Assembly: GCA_000802095.1 (NCBI GenBank)
Contig: JUEB01000029.1
Span: forward strand, 1 to 64,000
Direction of reading: 5' to 3'
Origin: Peptococcaceae bacterium BICA1-7
GTDB lineage: Bacteria; Bacillota; Desulfotomaculia; Desulfotomaculales; Desulfocucumaceae
Length of the DNA stretch: 64,000 nucleotides
The notes beneath the pieces were generated by a model. The model had not been told where the DNA came from. It worked only from the letters and a program-made list of their open reading frames with translations, and searched no databases. Shown one piece after another: positions 8,532 to 17,914 of this stretch; the first letter of the stretch is position 1; each line of letters begins with the position of its first letter. Position numbers and translations under genes: made by a program.

Positions 8532-10556
8532 ATGCCGGAATTTAACCTAGTATCGGAATTTACCCCCCGGGGGGATCAGCCCGGGGCTATAGAAAAACTG
8601 GTGGAGGGAATAAACAGCGGGCACAGGCACCAGACCCTGCTGGGTGTTACCGGCAGCGGGAAAACCTACACCATGGCCCGGGTCATTCAGCAGATCCAGA
8701 GGCCCACCCTGGTGCTGGCCCCCAATAAGACCCTGGCGGCCCAGCTATGCTCGGAGTTCAAGGATTTCTTCCCTCACAACGCAGTGGAATACTTTGTCAG
8801 CTATTATGACTACTACCAGCCCGAGGCCTATATTCCCCGGACCGACACCTATATAGAAAAGGACTCTTCCATCAACGACGAAATAGACAAGCTGCGCCAC
8901 TCGGCCACCAGCGCTCTCTTCGAGCGGAGGGATGTTATAATAGTGGCCAGCGTTTCCTGCATATACGGCCTCGGTGACCCTGAAGAGTACAGGGACCTGG
9001 TGCTTTCCCTGCGGGAGGGCAGTGTGTATGACCGGGACTCTGTGCTGAGAAAGCTGGTGGATATACAGTTTGAAAGAAACGATATTAATTTCGACCGGGG
9101 CAAGTTCAGGGTGCTGGGGGATGTGGTGGAGATTTTCCCGGTGTCAACCGCTGAAAAAGCTATAAGGGTTGACTTTTTCGGTGATGAGGTGGAGCGCATA
9201 CTGGAATTTGATGTGGTTACCGGGGAAATACTGGGCCGGAGGAACCATGTTTTCATATTTCCGGCCAGCCACTACGCCATCTCCCGGGAGAAGATGGACA
9301 GAGCGGTGATCACCATTAAGGGTGAGCTTGAGGAAAGGCTCTCCTTCCTGAGGTCCCGGGACCTGCTGCTGGAGGCCCAGCGCCTGGAGCAGAGAACTAA
9401 CTATGACCTTGAGATGATGATGGAGATGGGCTACTGCAACGGCATTGAGAACTACTCCAGGCATCTTATCGGCAGGAGTCCCGGTGAGCCTCCCTATACC
9501 CTGCTGGACTTTTTCCCGGAGGATTTTATCATGTTCATAGATGAGTCTCACGTGGCCGTTCCTCAACTGGGGGGAATGTACGAGGGAGACAGGTCTCGCA
9601 AGCAGTCACTGATTGAGCACGGCTTCCGGCTTCCCTCGGCACTGGACAACCGGCCCTTAAAATTCAGCGAGTTTGAGGGGAAGATAAAGCAGATTATTTA
9701 CGTGTCGGCCACCCCGGCCGGCTATGAAAGGGAAAAGAGCACCCGGGTGGTGGAGCAAATTATACGCCCCACCGGGCTGGTGGACCCGGAGATTTCGGTG
9801 CGCCCCACCAGGGGGCAGATCGATGACCTGCTGGGTGAAATAAGGATGAGGGTGGAGAGGGAAGAAAGGGTTTTGATAACCACCCTGACCAAGAAAATGG
9901 CCGAAGACCTGACCGGTTATTTTAAGGAGATGGGTGTAAAAATCCGCTACCTGCACTCCGACATAAATACCATGGAGAGGATGGAAATACTGAGGGACCT
10001 GCGGCTGGGAGTTTTTGACGTGCTGGTGGGCATAAATCTCCTGAGGGAGGGTCTGGACCTGCCCGAGGTAAGCCTGGTGGCCATATTGGACGCCGACAAG
10101 GAGGGCTTCCTCAGGTCCGAGAGGTCTCTCATACAGACTATAGGCAGGGCGGCCAGGAATGCGGGCGGCAAGGTTATTATGTACGCCGACAGGATGACCG
10201 GCTCCATGAACAGCGCCATTGGCGAGACCGAGAGGAGAAGGAACAGACAGCTGGACTATAACAGGCAAAACGGCATAACACCGCGTACGGTGCGCAAGGC
10301 TGTCAGGGATGTGCTGGAGGCCACCCGGGTTGCTGAGGACAGGGCCCCTTACGGTGTGCCGGATAAGAAGGGCAGGCTTTCCAAGAAAGAAATGAAAAAA
10401 ATGATCGCCAGGCTGGAAAAGGAAATGAAAGAGGCTGCCAGGATGCTGGAATTTGAAAAGGCAGCCCAGCTGAGGGATGTTCTGATTGAAATGAGACTGT
10501 CCCTGCGGGGAAGGGAAGCTGGGATTTATGCTATTGATGGGGAAAGTGCCGGATAA
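8532..10556 (+). CDS. uvrB: Excinuclease ABC subunit B
   Basis: The damage-verifying helicase-like subunit of nucleotide excision repair; it is loaded by UvrA and then recruits UvrC. The 674-residue protein has Walker A GVTGSGKT near residue 40, the beta-hairpin region [16 protein letters not shown]-type box FIDESH, motif [11 protein letters not shown] and the C-terminal UVR motif ([19 protein letters not shown]) that pairs with UvrC. The ATG at 8532 is chosen over GTG at 8526 because GGACGGAG spaces correctly to it. The gene has its own promoter and terminator and is separated from uvrA by a toxin-antitoxin pair. Confidence 0.98.
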   Translation: MPEFNLVSEFTPRGDQPGAIEKLVEGINSGHRHQTLLGVTGSGKTYTMARVIQQIQRPTLVLAPNKTLAAQLCSEFKDFFPHNAVEYFVSYYDYYQPEAYIPRTDTYIEKDSSINDEIDKLRHSATSALFERRDVIIVASVSCIYGLGDPEEYRDLVLSLREGSVYDRDSVLRKLVDIQFERNDINFDRGKFRVLGDVVEIFPVSTAEKAIRVDFFGDEVERILEFDVVTGEILGRRNHVFIFPASHYAISREKMDRAVITIKGELEERLSFLRSRDLLLEAQRLEQRTNYDLEMMMEMGYCNGIENYSRHLIGRSPGEPPYTLLDFFPEDFIMFIDESHVAVPQLGGMYEGDRSRKQSLIEHGFRLPSALDNRPLKFSEFEGKIKQIIYVSATPAGYEREKSTRVVEQIIRPTGLVDPEISVRPTRGQIDDLLGEIRMRVEREERVLITTLTKKMAEDLTGYFKEMGVKIRYLHSDINTMERMEILRDLRLGVFDVLVGINLLREGLDLPEVSLVAILDADKEGFLRSERSLIQTIGRAARNAGGKVIMYADRMTGSMNSAIGETERRRNRQLDYNRQNGITPRTVRKAVRDVLEATRVAEDRAPYGVPDKKGRLSKKEMKKMIARLEKEMKEAARMLEFEKAAQLRDVLIEMRLSLRGREAGIYAIDGESAG

Positions 10557-10662
10557 TTTACCTTATATTCGACAGTCCCGATTTTTTTGCCGCATGCATA
10601 AATTCCATACAACCCGGGCAATAGCTTTATTGTGCTAGAATAAGTAATATATGAAATAATAT

Positions 10663-10692
10663 GGAAACAGCCCTTGGGGGGCTGTTTTCCGG
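10663..10692 (+). terminator. Terminator-like hairpin downstream of uvrB
   Basis: Stem GGAAACAGCCC / GGGCTGTTTTCC with a very short loop. It is about 105 bases beyond the uvrB stop, and the T run lies inside the 3' arm. Confidence 0.55.
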
Positions 10693-10786
10693 TTTCAGAC
10701 ATCCCCAGACACTTTTTGGTATGCCGACAGAGCCTGACAATCATACCCCCTTGCCCATCTGCTTTTACATGAAATATAGTTATGTA

Positions 10787-10886
10787 AGGAAAGGGGACAC
10801 ACCTCCCTGGTATGATTTTCTTTGGGTGTCGGAGGAATGTCCCCGATTGGTTGGTCGGAGGAATGTCCCCGATCGGTATGGCTCTG
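10787..10886 (-). repeat. REP-like palindromic element, reverse orientation
   Basis: On the minus strand it reads CGATCGGGGACATTCCTCCG, then a second GGGGACATTCCTCCGACACC, CAAAGAAAATCATACCAGGG and AGGTGTGTCCCC. The last two-thirds match the copy at 43388-43446 almost base for base. It sits just upstream of the AbrB/PIN pair. The rest of the 10557-10924 gap holds the uvrB terminator and nothing else recognised. Confidence 0.78.
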
Positions 10887-10924
10887 GTGGCCGAAGGAAT
10901 AACGAGAGAAAGGGGTTATGCGGA

Positions 10925-11215
10925 ATGAACATTCAAAAGGCAAAAGTTACCAGCAAGGGGCAGCTAACCCTGCCTAAGTCAATAAGGGACAGGCTTAACC
11001 TGGAAAAGGGATCTTATATAGCTATCTATCTGGAAAAAGACCAGCTGGTGATGAAAAAGGTCAACCCCAAAAAGCCCCTCAGTGACGCTGATCCTATCTG
11101 GGATTTGGTGGGTATGTTTCATGACGGCTGTGAAGGACAGGAAACCCCCAGGGAAAACAGAGTGGAAAATAAGGTAACCCCCTTCAGGGAGGCTTCTAAA
11201 TGGAAGCAGTCCTAG
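10925..11215 (+). CDS. AbrB/MazE-type antitoxin
   Basis: A 96-residue protein whose first 45 residues form a swapped-hairpin AbrB DNA-binding domain (KAKVTSKGQLTLPKSIRDRL then NLEKGSYIAIYLE). The rest should wrap the toxin. The start is set at the ATG at 10925 behind AAAGGGG; the frame is open further upstream, but that part is repeat sequence. It overlaps the PIN-domain gene by 16 bases, the usual antitoxin-first order of VapBC modules. It probably represses its own promoter, though no clear operator was seen. Confidence 0.88.
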   Translation: MNIQKAKVTSKGQLTLPKSIRDRLNLEKGSYIAIYLEKDQLVMKKVNPKKPLSDADPIWDLVGMFHDGCEGQETPRENRVENKVTPFREASKWKQS

Positions 11216-11610
11216 TTGACACTGGGGCTGTGGTTGCTCTTCTCAATGCCGATGACCTGTTTCACAGACAGGCGCGCTTAATACTTAAGGAGATGAGGAG
11301 GAGGGGTGCAGTCCCGATGCTTACCAATTTCATACTGGCCGAGATTTTTTCGTCACTTTTGGCGGCAGTGGGCCCTGATGCCGGGCGCACATGGCTTAGA
11401 CACAGCATATGGCCTGTTGAGAGGGTCAGCGAGGCTGATGAAAAAAGGGCCAGGGAAATAATACTGGAGAGGGAAAATCATATAAGCTATGTTGACGGTA
11501 CATCAGTGGCGGTAATGGAAAGGCTTGGCATCGCCGAGGTCTTTTCCTTTGACCCCTTTTTTGCAGAGTGTGGTTTTCGTCTGCTTTCGGTTACAGGAAA
11601 TGTTGAATAG
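11200..11610 (+). CDS. PIN-domain ribonuclease toxin, VapC-like
   Basis: A 136-residue PIN domain, the toxin half of the pair with the AbrB-type gene. PIN toxins cut RNA using a cluster of acidic residues and Mg2+. The expected acids are present: Asp7 in LVDTGAVVALL, a Glu in TNFILAEIFSSLL, an Asp in ISYVDGTSVAVME and an Asp in FSFDPFF. The frame is complete. Its place between uvrB and uvrA, with repeats on both sides, suggests insertion into an ancestral uvrBA arrangement (inference). Confidence 0.9.
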   Translation: MEAVLVDTGAVVALLNADDLFHRQARLILKEMRRRGAVPMLTNFILAEIFSSLLAAVGPDAGRTWLRHSIWPVERVSEADEKRAREIILERENHISYVDGTSVAVMERLGIAEVFSFDPFFAECGFRLLSVTGNVE

Positions 11611-11666
11611 CTATTGCCGATGGCAGACATGAAAAAACTATCCTGAGAATACATCTCGGGTCTTTA

Positions 11667-11855
11667 TTAGCCACAGAGGCCACAGAGCACACAGAGAATA
11701 AACTCATTGGCACTACTCTGAAGATAGAAAATGATAATTCGAAAAGCCTTTTTGTCGGACGTTTCAATTTTTTAAAAAATTTTTTTAAGCATACAGGCAG
11801 GACTAAAAACCTCTGTGTCCTCTGTGTTCTCTGCTTTAAAAAAGGACCCAATTTT
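11667..11855. repeat. MITE-like element with CACAGAG inverted ends (copy 1)
   Basis: The left end TTAGCCACAGAGGCCACAGA (then GCACACAGAGAAT) and the right end AAAACCTCTGTGTCCTCTGT (then GTTCTCTGCTTTAAAAAAGG) are inverted repeats about 130 bases apart. The middle has a shared GGCA-TACTCT-A motif and is AT-rich. A second copy is at 41813-41979. The 11611-12021 gap otherwise holds a LexA box and the uvrA leader. Confidence 0.78.
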
Positions 11856-11941
11856 TTTCTCCTTGGTGGCTGCTTTTGGCGGCCCAGGTGTCTGGATTCC
11901 AGATTCCGCCTTCTCTTTTGGGGCGGTTTTTTGTATTCAGG

Positions 11942-11955
11942 AGAACAGTTGTTCC
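11942..11955 (+). promoter_or_regulatory. LexA (SOS) box upstream of uvrA
   Basis: AGAACAGTTGTTCC contains the core GAACnnnnGTTC of Gram-positive LexA sites, 67 bases before the uvrA start. A possible -10 (TTATAT) lies just downstream at about 11974. Confidence 0.72.
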
Positions 11956-12021
11956 GGCCGTCTTTTTATGTTATGTTATATAAGTAAAATTATTGGGCTA
12001 ATCCCCTTTGCGGAGGAAGAA

Positions 12022-14832
12022 ATGCAGGACAAAATAATAATAAAGGGCGCCAGGGCTCACAACCTTAAAAATATTGACATTGAGATTCCCAGAGATAAGC
12101 TGGTGGTCATTACCGGACTTTCCGGGTCGGGTAAATCCTCCCTGGCCTTTGACACCATTTACGCCGAGGGGCAGCGCCGCTATGTGGAGTCTCTTTCGGC
12201 CTATGCCAGGCAGTTTCTCGGACAGATGGACAAGCCTGACCTTGACTATATAGAGGGACTGTCACCCGCCATATCCATTGATCAGAAGACCACCTCCCAT
12301 AATCCCCGTTCAACTGTGGGAACAGTAACCGAGATTTATGATTACCTCAGGCTCCTTTTTGCCAGGGTGGGAAGGCCCCACTGTCCCAAGTGCGGGGATC
12401 AGATCAGCAGGCAGGCCGTGCAGCAGATGGTGGACCAGCTTACCGATCTCCCCGAGGGCACCAGGCTTACCGTTATGGCCCCGGTGGTGCGGGGCAAAAA
12501 GGGAGAGCACGCCAAAATACTGGACGATATTCGCCGCAATGGCTTTGTAAGGGTCAGGGTGGACGGGGAAATAAGGGAAATCACTGAAGAGATAAAACTG
12601 GAAAAGAATAAGAAGCACTCCATTGAGATAGTGGTGGACCGGATAATTGTCCGCCCTGGTTCAGACAACCGGCTGGCCGGCTCCCTGGAAACAGCCCTTA
12701 CTCACGCCGGGGGCCTGGTGCTGGTGGCGGTTTCCGACCGGGAGGAGACTGTATTCAGTGAAAATTTTGCCTGCCCGGATTGCGGTATAAGCATACCCGA
12801 GCTGGCTCCCCGCCTTTTTTCTTTCAATAACCCCTTCGGGGCCTGCCCGGCCTGCACCGGACTGGGTGTGAAACAGGAGATAGATCCTGAGCTGCTTATT
12901 CCGGACAGGGAAAAGACCATCAGGGATGGAGCCATCCAGGGCTGGATGAGGAGCATGAATGCCTATTCCATACTGGAGGCTGTGGCTCAGAAGTATTCCT
13001 TCAGCCTGGATGTGCCGGTTGGTGAAATGCGCCCGGAAGACCTGGAAAGAATACTGTATGGCACCGGTGGAGAGCTGATGAGTGTAGATTATACGGACTC
13101 TTATGGCAACAGCCATACCTACAGGGTTCCATTTGAGGGTGTTCTGAACAACCTGGCCAGGCGCTACCGGGAGACCAGCTCTGACTACATGCGCCGGGAG
13201 ATTGAGCAGTACATGGGCACCAGGCCCTGCCCCCAGTGCGGGGGCACCAGGCTGCGGCCCGAGGCCCTCTCGGTCAGGGTGGGAGGACAGAATATTGACC
13301 AGGTCACCCGTATGACTGTTATTGATTCCCTTAATTTTTTTAACAGCCTTGATCTGACCGAACGGGAGAGAATTATAGGACGGCGGATACTCAAGGAAAT
13401 AAACGAGAGGCTGGGGTTTCTGGTTAATGTTGGGCTGGACTACCTGACTCTTAACCGGGCGGCCGGGACTCTTTCCGGGGGAGAGGCCCAGAGGATAAGG
13501 CTGGCCACCCAGATAGGAAGCGGCCTTATGGGTGTGCTGTATATTCTGGATGAGCCCAGTATAGGGCTGCACCAGAGGGACAACAGAAGGCTTTTAGACA
13601 CCCTTACCCGGCTGAGGGATGTGGGCAATACACTCATAGTGGTTGAGCACGATGAAGACACCATCCGGCAGGCCGACTACGTCATTGACATGGGACCCGG
13701 GGCAGGAGAACACGGGGGGGAGGTCGTGGCCAGGGGAACAATTGACCAGATTATTGACAATCCGGAATCTATTACCGGCCAGTACCTCAGCGGCAGAAGA
13801 AGTATACCGGTGCCGGACAGCCGCCGACGTCCCAATGGCAAGGGAATTACCGTGGTTGGGGCATCTGAGCACAACCTTAAAGATATAGACGTGTATTTTC
13901 CACTTAATCTGTTCATATGTGTCACCGGGGTTTCCGGCTCGGGCAAGAGCACCCTGGTCAATGAAATATTGTATAAAAAACTGGCATCCAGCCTGAACAG
14001 GTCACGGGTAAAGCCCGGGGCCTGCAGGGAAATAAAAGGAATAGCAAACCTGGACAAGGTCATTGATGTGGACCAGTCACCCATCGGCCGCACTCCCAGG
14101 TCCAATCCGGCCACCTACACCAATGTATTCAACGATATAAGGGAGCTTTTCGCCCAGACCCCGGAAGCCAGGGTAAGGGGCTACAGGCCCGGGCGGTTCA
14201 GCTTCAATGTCAAGGGGGGGCGCTGCGAGGCCTGCCAGGGGGACGGTATTATTAAAATAGAGATGCACTTTCTGCCCGATGTCTATGTTCCCTGCGAGGT
14301 GTGCAAGGGTCTGCGCTATAACCGTGAGACTCTTGAGGTAAGATACAAGGGGAAAAATATATCTGATGTGCTGGGCATGACAGTGGAACAGGCGGTGGAA
14401 TTCTTCCAGAACCTGCCTAAAATACACCGCAGGCTGAAGACCCTTCAGGACGTGGGGCTGGGCTATATAAGGCTGGGCCAGCCGGCCCCGGAGCTGTCCG
14501 GAGGCGAGGCCCAGAGGGTTAAGCTGGCCACTGAGCTGTCCCGCCGGTCCAATGGAAAAACGGTGTATATACTGGATGAGCCCACCACCGGGCTGCATAC
14601 CGACGATATAAACAGGCTTCTGGGTGTGCTGCACAGGCTTGTGGAAGCCGGAGACACCGTAATAGTCATAGAGCACAACCTGGATGTAATCAAAACGGCG
14701 GACTATATAATCGACCTGGGTCCCGAGGGGGGAGACAGGGGGGGAACCCTGGTGGCCAGCGGGGCGCCGGAGGAAGTGGCGGAGAGCCCCTCCTCGTATA
14801 CGGGACAGTTTCTCAGGACGGTGCTTGGCTAA
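12022..14832 (+). CDS. uvrA: Excinuclease ABC subunit A
   Basis: The damage-sensing ATPase of nucleotide excision repair, which loads UvrB. The 936-residue protein has two ABC modules: Walker [10 protein letters not shown] at about residue 31 and GVSGSGKST near 635. Both signature regions ([24 protein letters not shown]) are present, with zinc-binding CxxC pairs (CPKCGDQ, CPDCGIS with [18 protein letters not shown] with CEVCKG). The ATG at 12022 has GGAGG five bases upstream; the frame extends upstream but there it is repeat sequence. A LexA box lies ahead, so SOS induction is likely. Confidence 0.98.
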   Translation: MQDKIIIKGARAHNLKNIDIEIPRDKLVVITGLSGSGKSSLAFDTIYAEGQRRYVESLSAYARQFLGQMDKPDLDYIEGLSPAISIDQKTTSHNPRSTVGTVTEIYDYLRLLFARVGRPHCPKCGDQISRQAVQQMVDQLTDLPEGTRLTVMAPVVRGKKGEHAKILDDIRRNGFVRVRVDGEIREITEEIKLEKNKKHSIEIVVDRIIVRPGSDNRLAGSLETALTHAGGLVLVAVSDREETVFSENFACPDCGISIPELAPRLFSFNNPFGACPACTGLGVKQEIDPELLIPDREKTIRDGAIQGWMRSMNAYSILEAVAQKYSFSLDVPVGEMRPEDLERILYGTGGELMSVDYTDSYGNSHTYRVPFEGVLNNLARRYRETSSDYMRREIEQYMGTRPCPQCGGTRLRPEALSVRVGGQNIDQVTRMTVIDSLNFFNSLDLTERERIIGRRILKEINERLGFLVNVGLDYLTLNRAAGTLSGGEAQRIRLATQIGSGLMGVLYILDEPSIGLHQRDNRRLLDTLTRLRDVGNTLIVVEHDEDTIRQADYVIDMGPGAGEHGGEVVARGTIDQIIDNPESITGQYLSGRRSIPVPDSRRRPNGKGITVVGASEHNLKDIDVYFPLNLFICVTGVSGSGKSTLVNEILYKKLASSLNRSRVKPGACREIKGIANLDKVIDVDQSPIGRTPRSNPATYTNVFNDIRELFAQTPEARVRGYRPGRFSFNVKGGRCEACQGDGIIKIEMHFLPDVYVPCEVCKGLRYNRETLEVRYKGKNISDVLGMTVEQAVEFFQNLPKIHRRLKTLQDVGLGYIRLGQPAPELSGGEAQRVKLATELSRRSNGKTVYILDEPTTGLHTDDINRLLGVLHRLVEAGDTVIVIEHNLDVIKTADYIIDLGPEGGDRGGTLVASGAPEEVAESPSSYTGQFLRTVLG

Positions 14833-14849
14833 AGCTAAGGGGCTGGTTT

Positions 14850-15117
14850 TTAGGAGTCGGGAGACTGCTGAAGGGTATGAGCTTTCAGGTCGGGAGACTA
14901 CTCATAGGAATGGTCCCGGGGTCGGGAGACTGCTCAGGGGTATGAGTTTCAGGTCGGGAGACAGGAGTTTTGCGACCGTGCTTCAGGGTTGGTGACAGAT
15001 AAGGAATGCCGGGTTCTTCTGTCTCCTGTCTCCCGACAGGAAGAAGTGCCTGTAAGCCGTCTCCTGACAGGAAGGAATGCCTGTAAGCAGTCTCCCGTCT
15101 CCCGACCCAAAAAACCA
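14850..15117. repeat. Array of CTGTCTCC-core intergenic repeats
   Basis: At least seven copies of GTCGGGAGAC or its complement fill the whole uvrA-uvrC gap. The first four read GTCGGGAGAC...; the last four read in the opposite sense (TCTGTCTCCTGTCTCCCGAC, CGTCTCCTGAC, AGTCTCCCGTCTCCCGACC), so the array can fold into a large hairpin. Interspersed motifs are GGAATGCC, GGTATGAG and GCCTGTAAGC. No gene is visible in the gap. Confidence 0.75.
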
Positions 15118-15134
15118 GCGCTAGGGGAGAGATC

Positions 15135-16994
15135 ATGTTCGATCCGTCTGAAAAGCTGAAGCGTTTGCCCCACCGGCCCGGAGTTTATATATTCAGGGAT
15201 GCCGGGGGCAGGGTGATATATGTGGGCAAGGCCATATCCCTTAAAAACAGGGTAAGGTCTTATTTCCGCGTGTCCTCATCCTTAAGCCCCAAGGTGCGTT
15301 CCATGACCGAAAAGGCTGCCGACCTGGAGTACATAGTGACCGACAGTGAGGTGGAGGCCCTTATACTGGAGTGCAACCTGATCAAGGAGCACCGCCCCCG
15401 CTACAATGTTTTTTTAAAGGACGACAAAACCTATCCGTATATTAAAATTACAATGGGTGAGGATTACCCCAGGGTGCATATAACCAGGAGGGTACAGAAG
15501 GACAAAAGCCTTTATTATGGCCCTTATACTCAGGTGGGGGCGGTTCATGAGACCATTAACCTGATCAGGAGGCTTTTCCCTTTCCGGTCCTGTAAGGACA
15601 GGGTTTTGAAAGAAAAGAGCAGGCCCTGCCTGAACCAGCACATTAATCGCTGCCTGGGTCCCTGCTGCGGGCTGGTGGGCAGGGATGAGTACAGAACCAT
15701 GATCAGGGAGGTTTGCCTTTTTCTCGAGGGGCGTCAGGAGGAGGTTGTCAAAAGGCTTACCTCCCGGATGGAAGAGGCTTCGGGAAAAATGGAGTACGAG
15801 CGGGCAGCTGTCCTGCGGGACCAGATCAGGGCGGTGCAGAAGGTGCTGGAGAAGCAGAAGATAGTGTCCGGCCGCAGGGAAGACCAGGATGTCGTGGCCG
15901 TGGCCACCGGGGACAGCGAGGCGGTGGTGATGGTCTTTTTCATAAGGGGCGGGAAGCTCCTGGGCCGGGAAAACTTTGTGCTGGGCGGCTTGCAGGGGTT
16001 TGAAAGAGAGGAAATAATAACCTCCTTTGTCAAACAGTATTACAGCAGCGCCGATTTTGTGCCCGGTGAGATACTTTTGCAGGAGATTCAGCCCGGTGAG
16101 GCCGAGGTGCTGTCCCGGTGGCTGACCGGCAAAAAAGGTTCCCGGGTAGCCCTGGCCGTCCCCAGGAGGGGAGAGAAAAAAAAGCTGCTGGAGATGGTGG
16201 AAAGAAATGCCTCCCTTGCCCTGGAGGAAATTCTCCTGGCCCGTGCCTCGGCCAGGGACCCTGCCAAGGATGCAGGGGAGCTGGCCCTAAGACTGGGGCT
16301 GTCCTCCTGCGGCCGGATAGAGTGCTATGATATATCAAATATACAGGGGGCCGAGGCTGTGGGCTCCATGGTGGTTTTTGAGGACGGCAGGCCGGCCCCG
16401 GACCAGTACCGGCGCTTTAAAATAAAAACAGTTACCGGTCCTGATGACTTTGCCTCCATGAAGGAGGTGATCGGCAGGCGCCTGGAAAGATGCCGTGCGG
16501 AAAGGGAGCTGATTGGCACAGGACAGCTTTCCACCAGGCAGGCCAAATTTCATATTCTTCCCGATCTCCTGATCATAGATGGTGGCAAGGGGCAGCTCTC
16601 TGCGGCTGTGGAGGCCATGTCAGGGGCAGGCTTCAATATTCCGGTGTTTGCCCTGGCCAAGGAGGAGGAGCTTCTTTTCAGCCCTGGAATGGAAACACCG
16701 GTATTTATTCCCAGAGACTCCGGCGAGCTTTACCTGCTCCAGAGGATAAGGGACGAGGCGCACCGGTTTGCTGTTTCCTACCACAGGAAGCTGCGCACCA
16801 AAAGAAATTTAAAATCACTGCTGGACGAGATAGAAGGTATTGGGGGGGTAAGAAAAAAAGCACTTTTAAAGGCTTTTCCCACCATTGACCACATCGCTGC
16901 GGCCACTCCGGAGGAACTGGCGGCCGTACCCGGCATGAACAGGCCGGCAGCTGAAGCGGTGCACAGTTTTTTTAGCGGGAGGAATGCTAAATAA
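15135..16994 (+). CDS. uvrC: Excinuclease ABC subunit C
   Basis: The dual-incision nuclease of nucleotide excision repair. The 619-residue protein has the N-terminal GIY-YIG domain (GVYIFRDAGGRVIYVGKAIS), a cysteine cluster (CLNQHINRCLGPCCG), a UVR motif near 205-230 that binds UvrB, the RNase H-like C-terminal nuclease (ECYDISNIQGAEAVGSMVVF and LLIIDGGKGQL) and tandem helix-hairpin-helix motifs at the end. ATG with GGGGAGAG. It ends with a terminator just before the Cof gene. Confidence 0.98.
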   Translation: MFDPSEKLKRLPHRPGVYIFRDAGGRVIYVGKAISLKNRVRSYFRVSSSLSPKVRSMTEKAADLEYIVTDSEVEALILECNLIKEHRPRYNVFLKDDKTYPYIKITMGEDYPRVHITRRVQKDKSLYYGPYTQVGAVHETINLIRRLFPFRSCKDRVLKEKSRPCLNQHINRCLGPCCGLVGRDEYRTMIREVCLFLEGRQEEVVKRLTSRMEEASGKMEYERAAVLRDQIRAVQKVLEKQKIVSGRREDQDVVAVATGDSEAVVMVFFIRGGKLLGRENFVLGGLQGFEREEIITSFVKQYYSSADFVPGEILLQEIQPGEAEVLSRWLTGKKGSRVALAVPRRGEKKKLLEMVERNASLALEEILLARASARDPAKDAGELALRLGLSSCGRIECYDISNIQGAEAVGSMVVFEDGRPAPDQYRRFKIKTVTGPDDFASMKEVIGRRLERCRAERELIGTGQLSTRQAKFHILPDLLIIDGGKGQLSAAVEAMSGAGFNIPVFALAKEEELLFSPGMETPVFIPRDSGELYLLQRIRDEAHRFAVSYHRKLRTKRNLKSLLDEIEGIGGVRKKALLKAFPTIDHIAAATPEELAAVPGMNRPAAEAVHSFFSGRNAK

Positions 16995-17050
16995 CAGTTT
17001 TACATGGTATAAAATGTAAACTATAATAAATAAGTGATTACCATTTGTTA

Positions 17051-17075
17051 AAACCGCTTAAGTGGTTTTTTTTTT
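17051..17075 (+). terminator. Rho-independent terminator after uvrC
   Basis: AAACCGC-TTAA-GTGGTTT followed by a T run. It abuts the ribosome site of the next gene. Confidence 0.72.
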
Positions 17076-17092
17076 GGGGGGAGGAGTATTTA

Positions 17093-17914
17093 TTGACTGA
17101 ATATAAGCTTTTGGCCACCGATCTTGATGATTCTCTGCTTGACGACCATTATTCCATTACCCCGGTTGACCGGGAGGCCATTGAAAGGGCGTTGGGGGCC
17201 GGTATAAGGGTGGTGCTGGCAACCGGCCGCATGTACCGCTCTGCGCTTCCCTATGCCCTGGAGCTGGGATTGGATTCGCCCCTTATTACATACCAGGGGG
17301 CCTACGTCAGGTTTCCAGCCGGAAATGTGCTCTACCACCGCCCTGTGCCCTTTGACACAGCGGTGGAACTTCTGGAAAGGCTTAAGACCACCGGCTATCA
17401 CACCAATATATACATTGACGACAATCTGCTGGTGGAAAGGCTGGACCGGGAGTCAGGCATATATCGTTCTATATCCGGGGTGGAGCCGGTGGTGGTGGGG
17501 GATTTGGCCGGGTACCTGAGGGAGGCTCGCCGTGAGCCCACCAAGGTGCTGGTGGTGGCCCCCGAGGAAAATATTGACAGCCTTTCCGGGGAAATGAAAG
17601 CAGTATTTGGGGAAAACCTTTATATTACCAAGTCTAAGCCCTTTTTCCTGGAATTCATGAACTCCGGGGCCACCAAGGGAAAGGCTCTCCAGGCTGTGGC
17701 GGAGCACTACGGTATTAGCCCGGCAGAAATAATAGCAGTGGGGGACAGCTATAATGACCTGGAAATGTTGAGCTATGCCGGACTGGGGGCGGTGGTGGCT
17801 AATGCCAGGGAGGATATAAAGAAAAGGGCTGATTTTATAACCCGGGCCAATACCGAAGGAGGGGTGGCCGGAGTGATCAGAAAGTTCATTTTTCACGAGG
17901 AGGACTTCCTTTGA
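17093..17914 (+). CDS. Cof-type HAD phosphatase
   Basis: A 273-residue haloacid dehalogenase-superfamily phosphatase of the Cof (IIB) type, which dephosphorylates sugar phosphates and similar metabolites. Motif I is ATDLDDSLLDD, motif II VLATGR, and motif IV GDSYNDLEMLSYAG. The second Asp of motif I is the usual acid catalyst. The TTG at 17093 is chosen because GGGGGGAGGAG lies seven bases upstream; a TTG at 17045 would overlap the preceding terminator. The stop overlaps the start of the ROK kinase gene by four bases, pointing to a shared sugar-phosphate role. Confidence 0.9.
   Translation: MTEYKLLATDLDDSLLDDHYSITPVDREAIERALGAGIRVVLATGRMYRSALPYALELGLDSPLITYQGAYVRFPAGNVLYHRPVPFDTAVELLERLKTTGYHTNIYIDDNLLVERLDRESGIYRSISGVEPVVVGDLAGYLREARREPTKVLVVAPEENIDSLSGEMKAVFGENLYITKSKPFFLEFMNSGATKGKALQAVAEHYGISPAEIIAVGDSYNDLEMLSYAGLGAVVANAREDIKKRADFITRANTEGGVAGVIRKFIFHEEDFL

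Noticed and set aside
11591-11851. An 86-codon minus-strand frame upstream of uvrA
   Set aside because: It lies across the CACAGAG MITE-like element; no ribosome site.
12661-13572. A 303-codon open frame opposite uvrA
   Set aside because: Shadow of uvrA; composition follows the complementary strand and there is no start signal.
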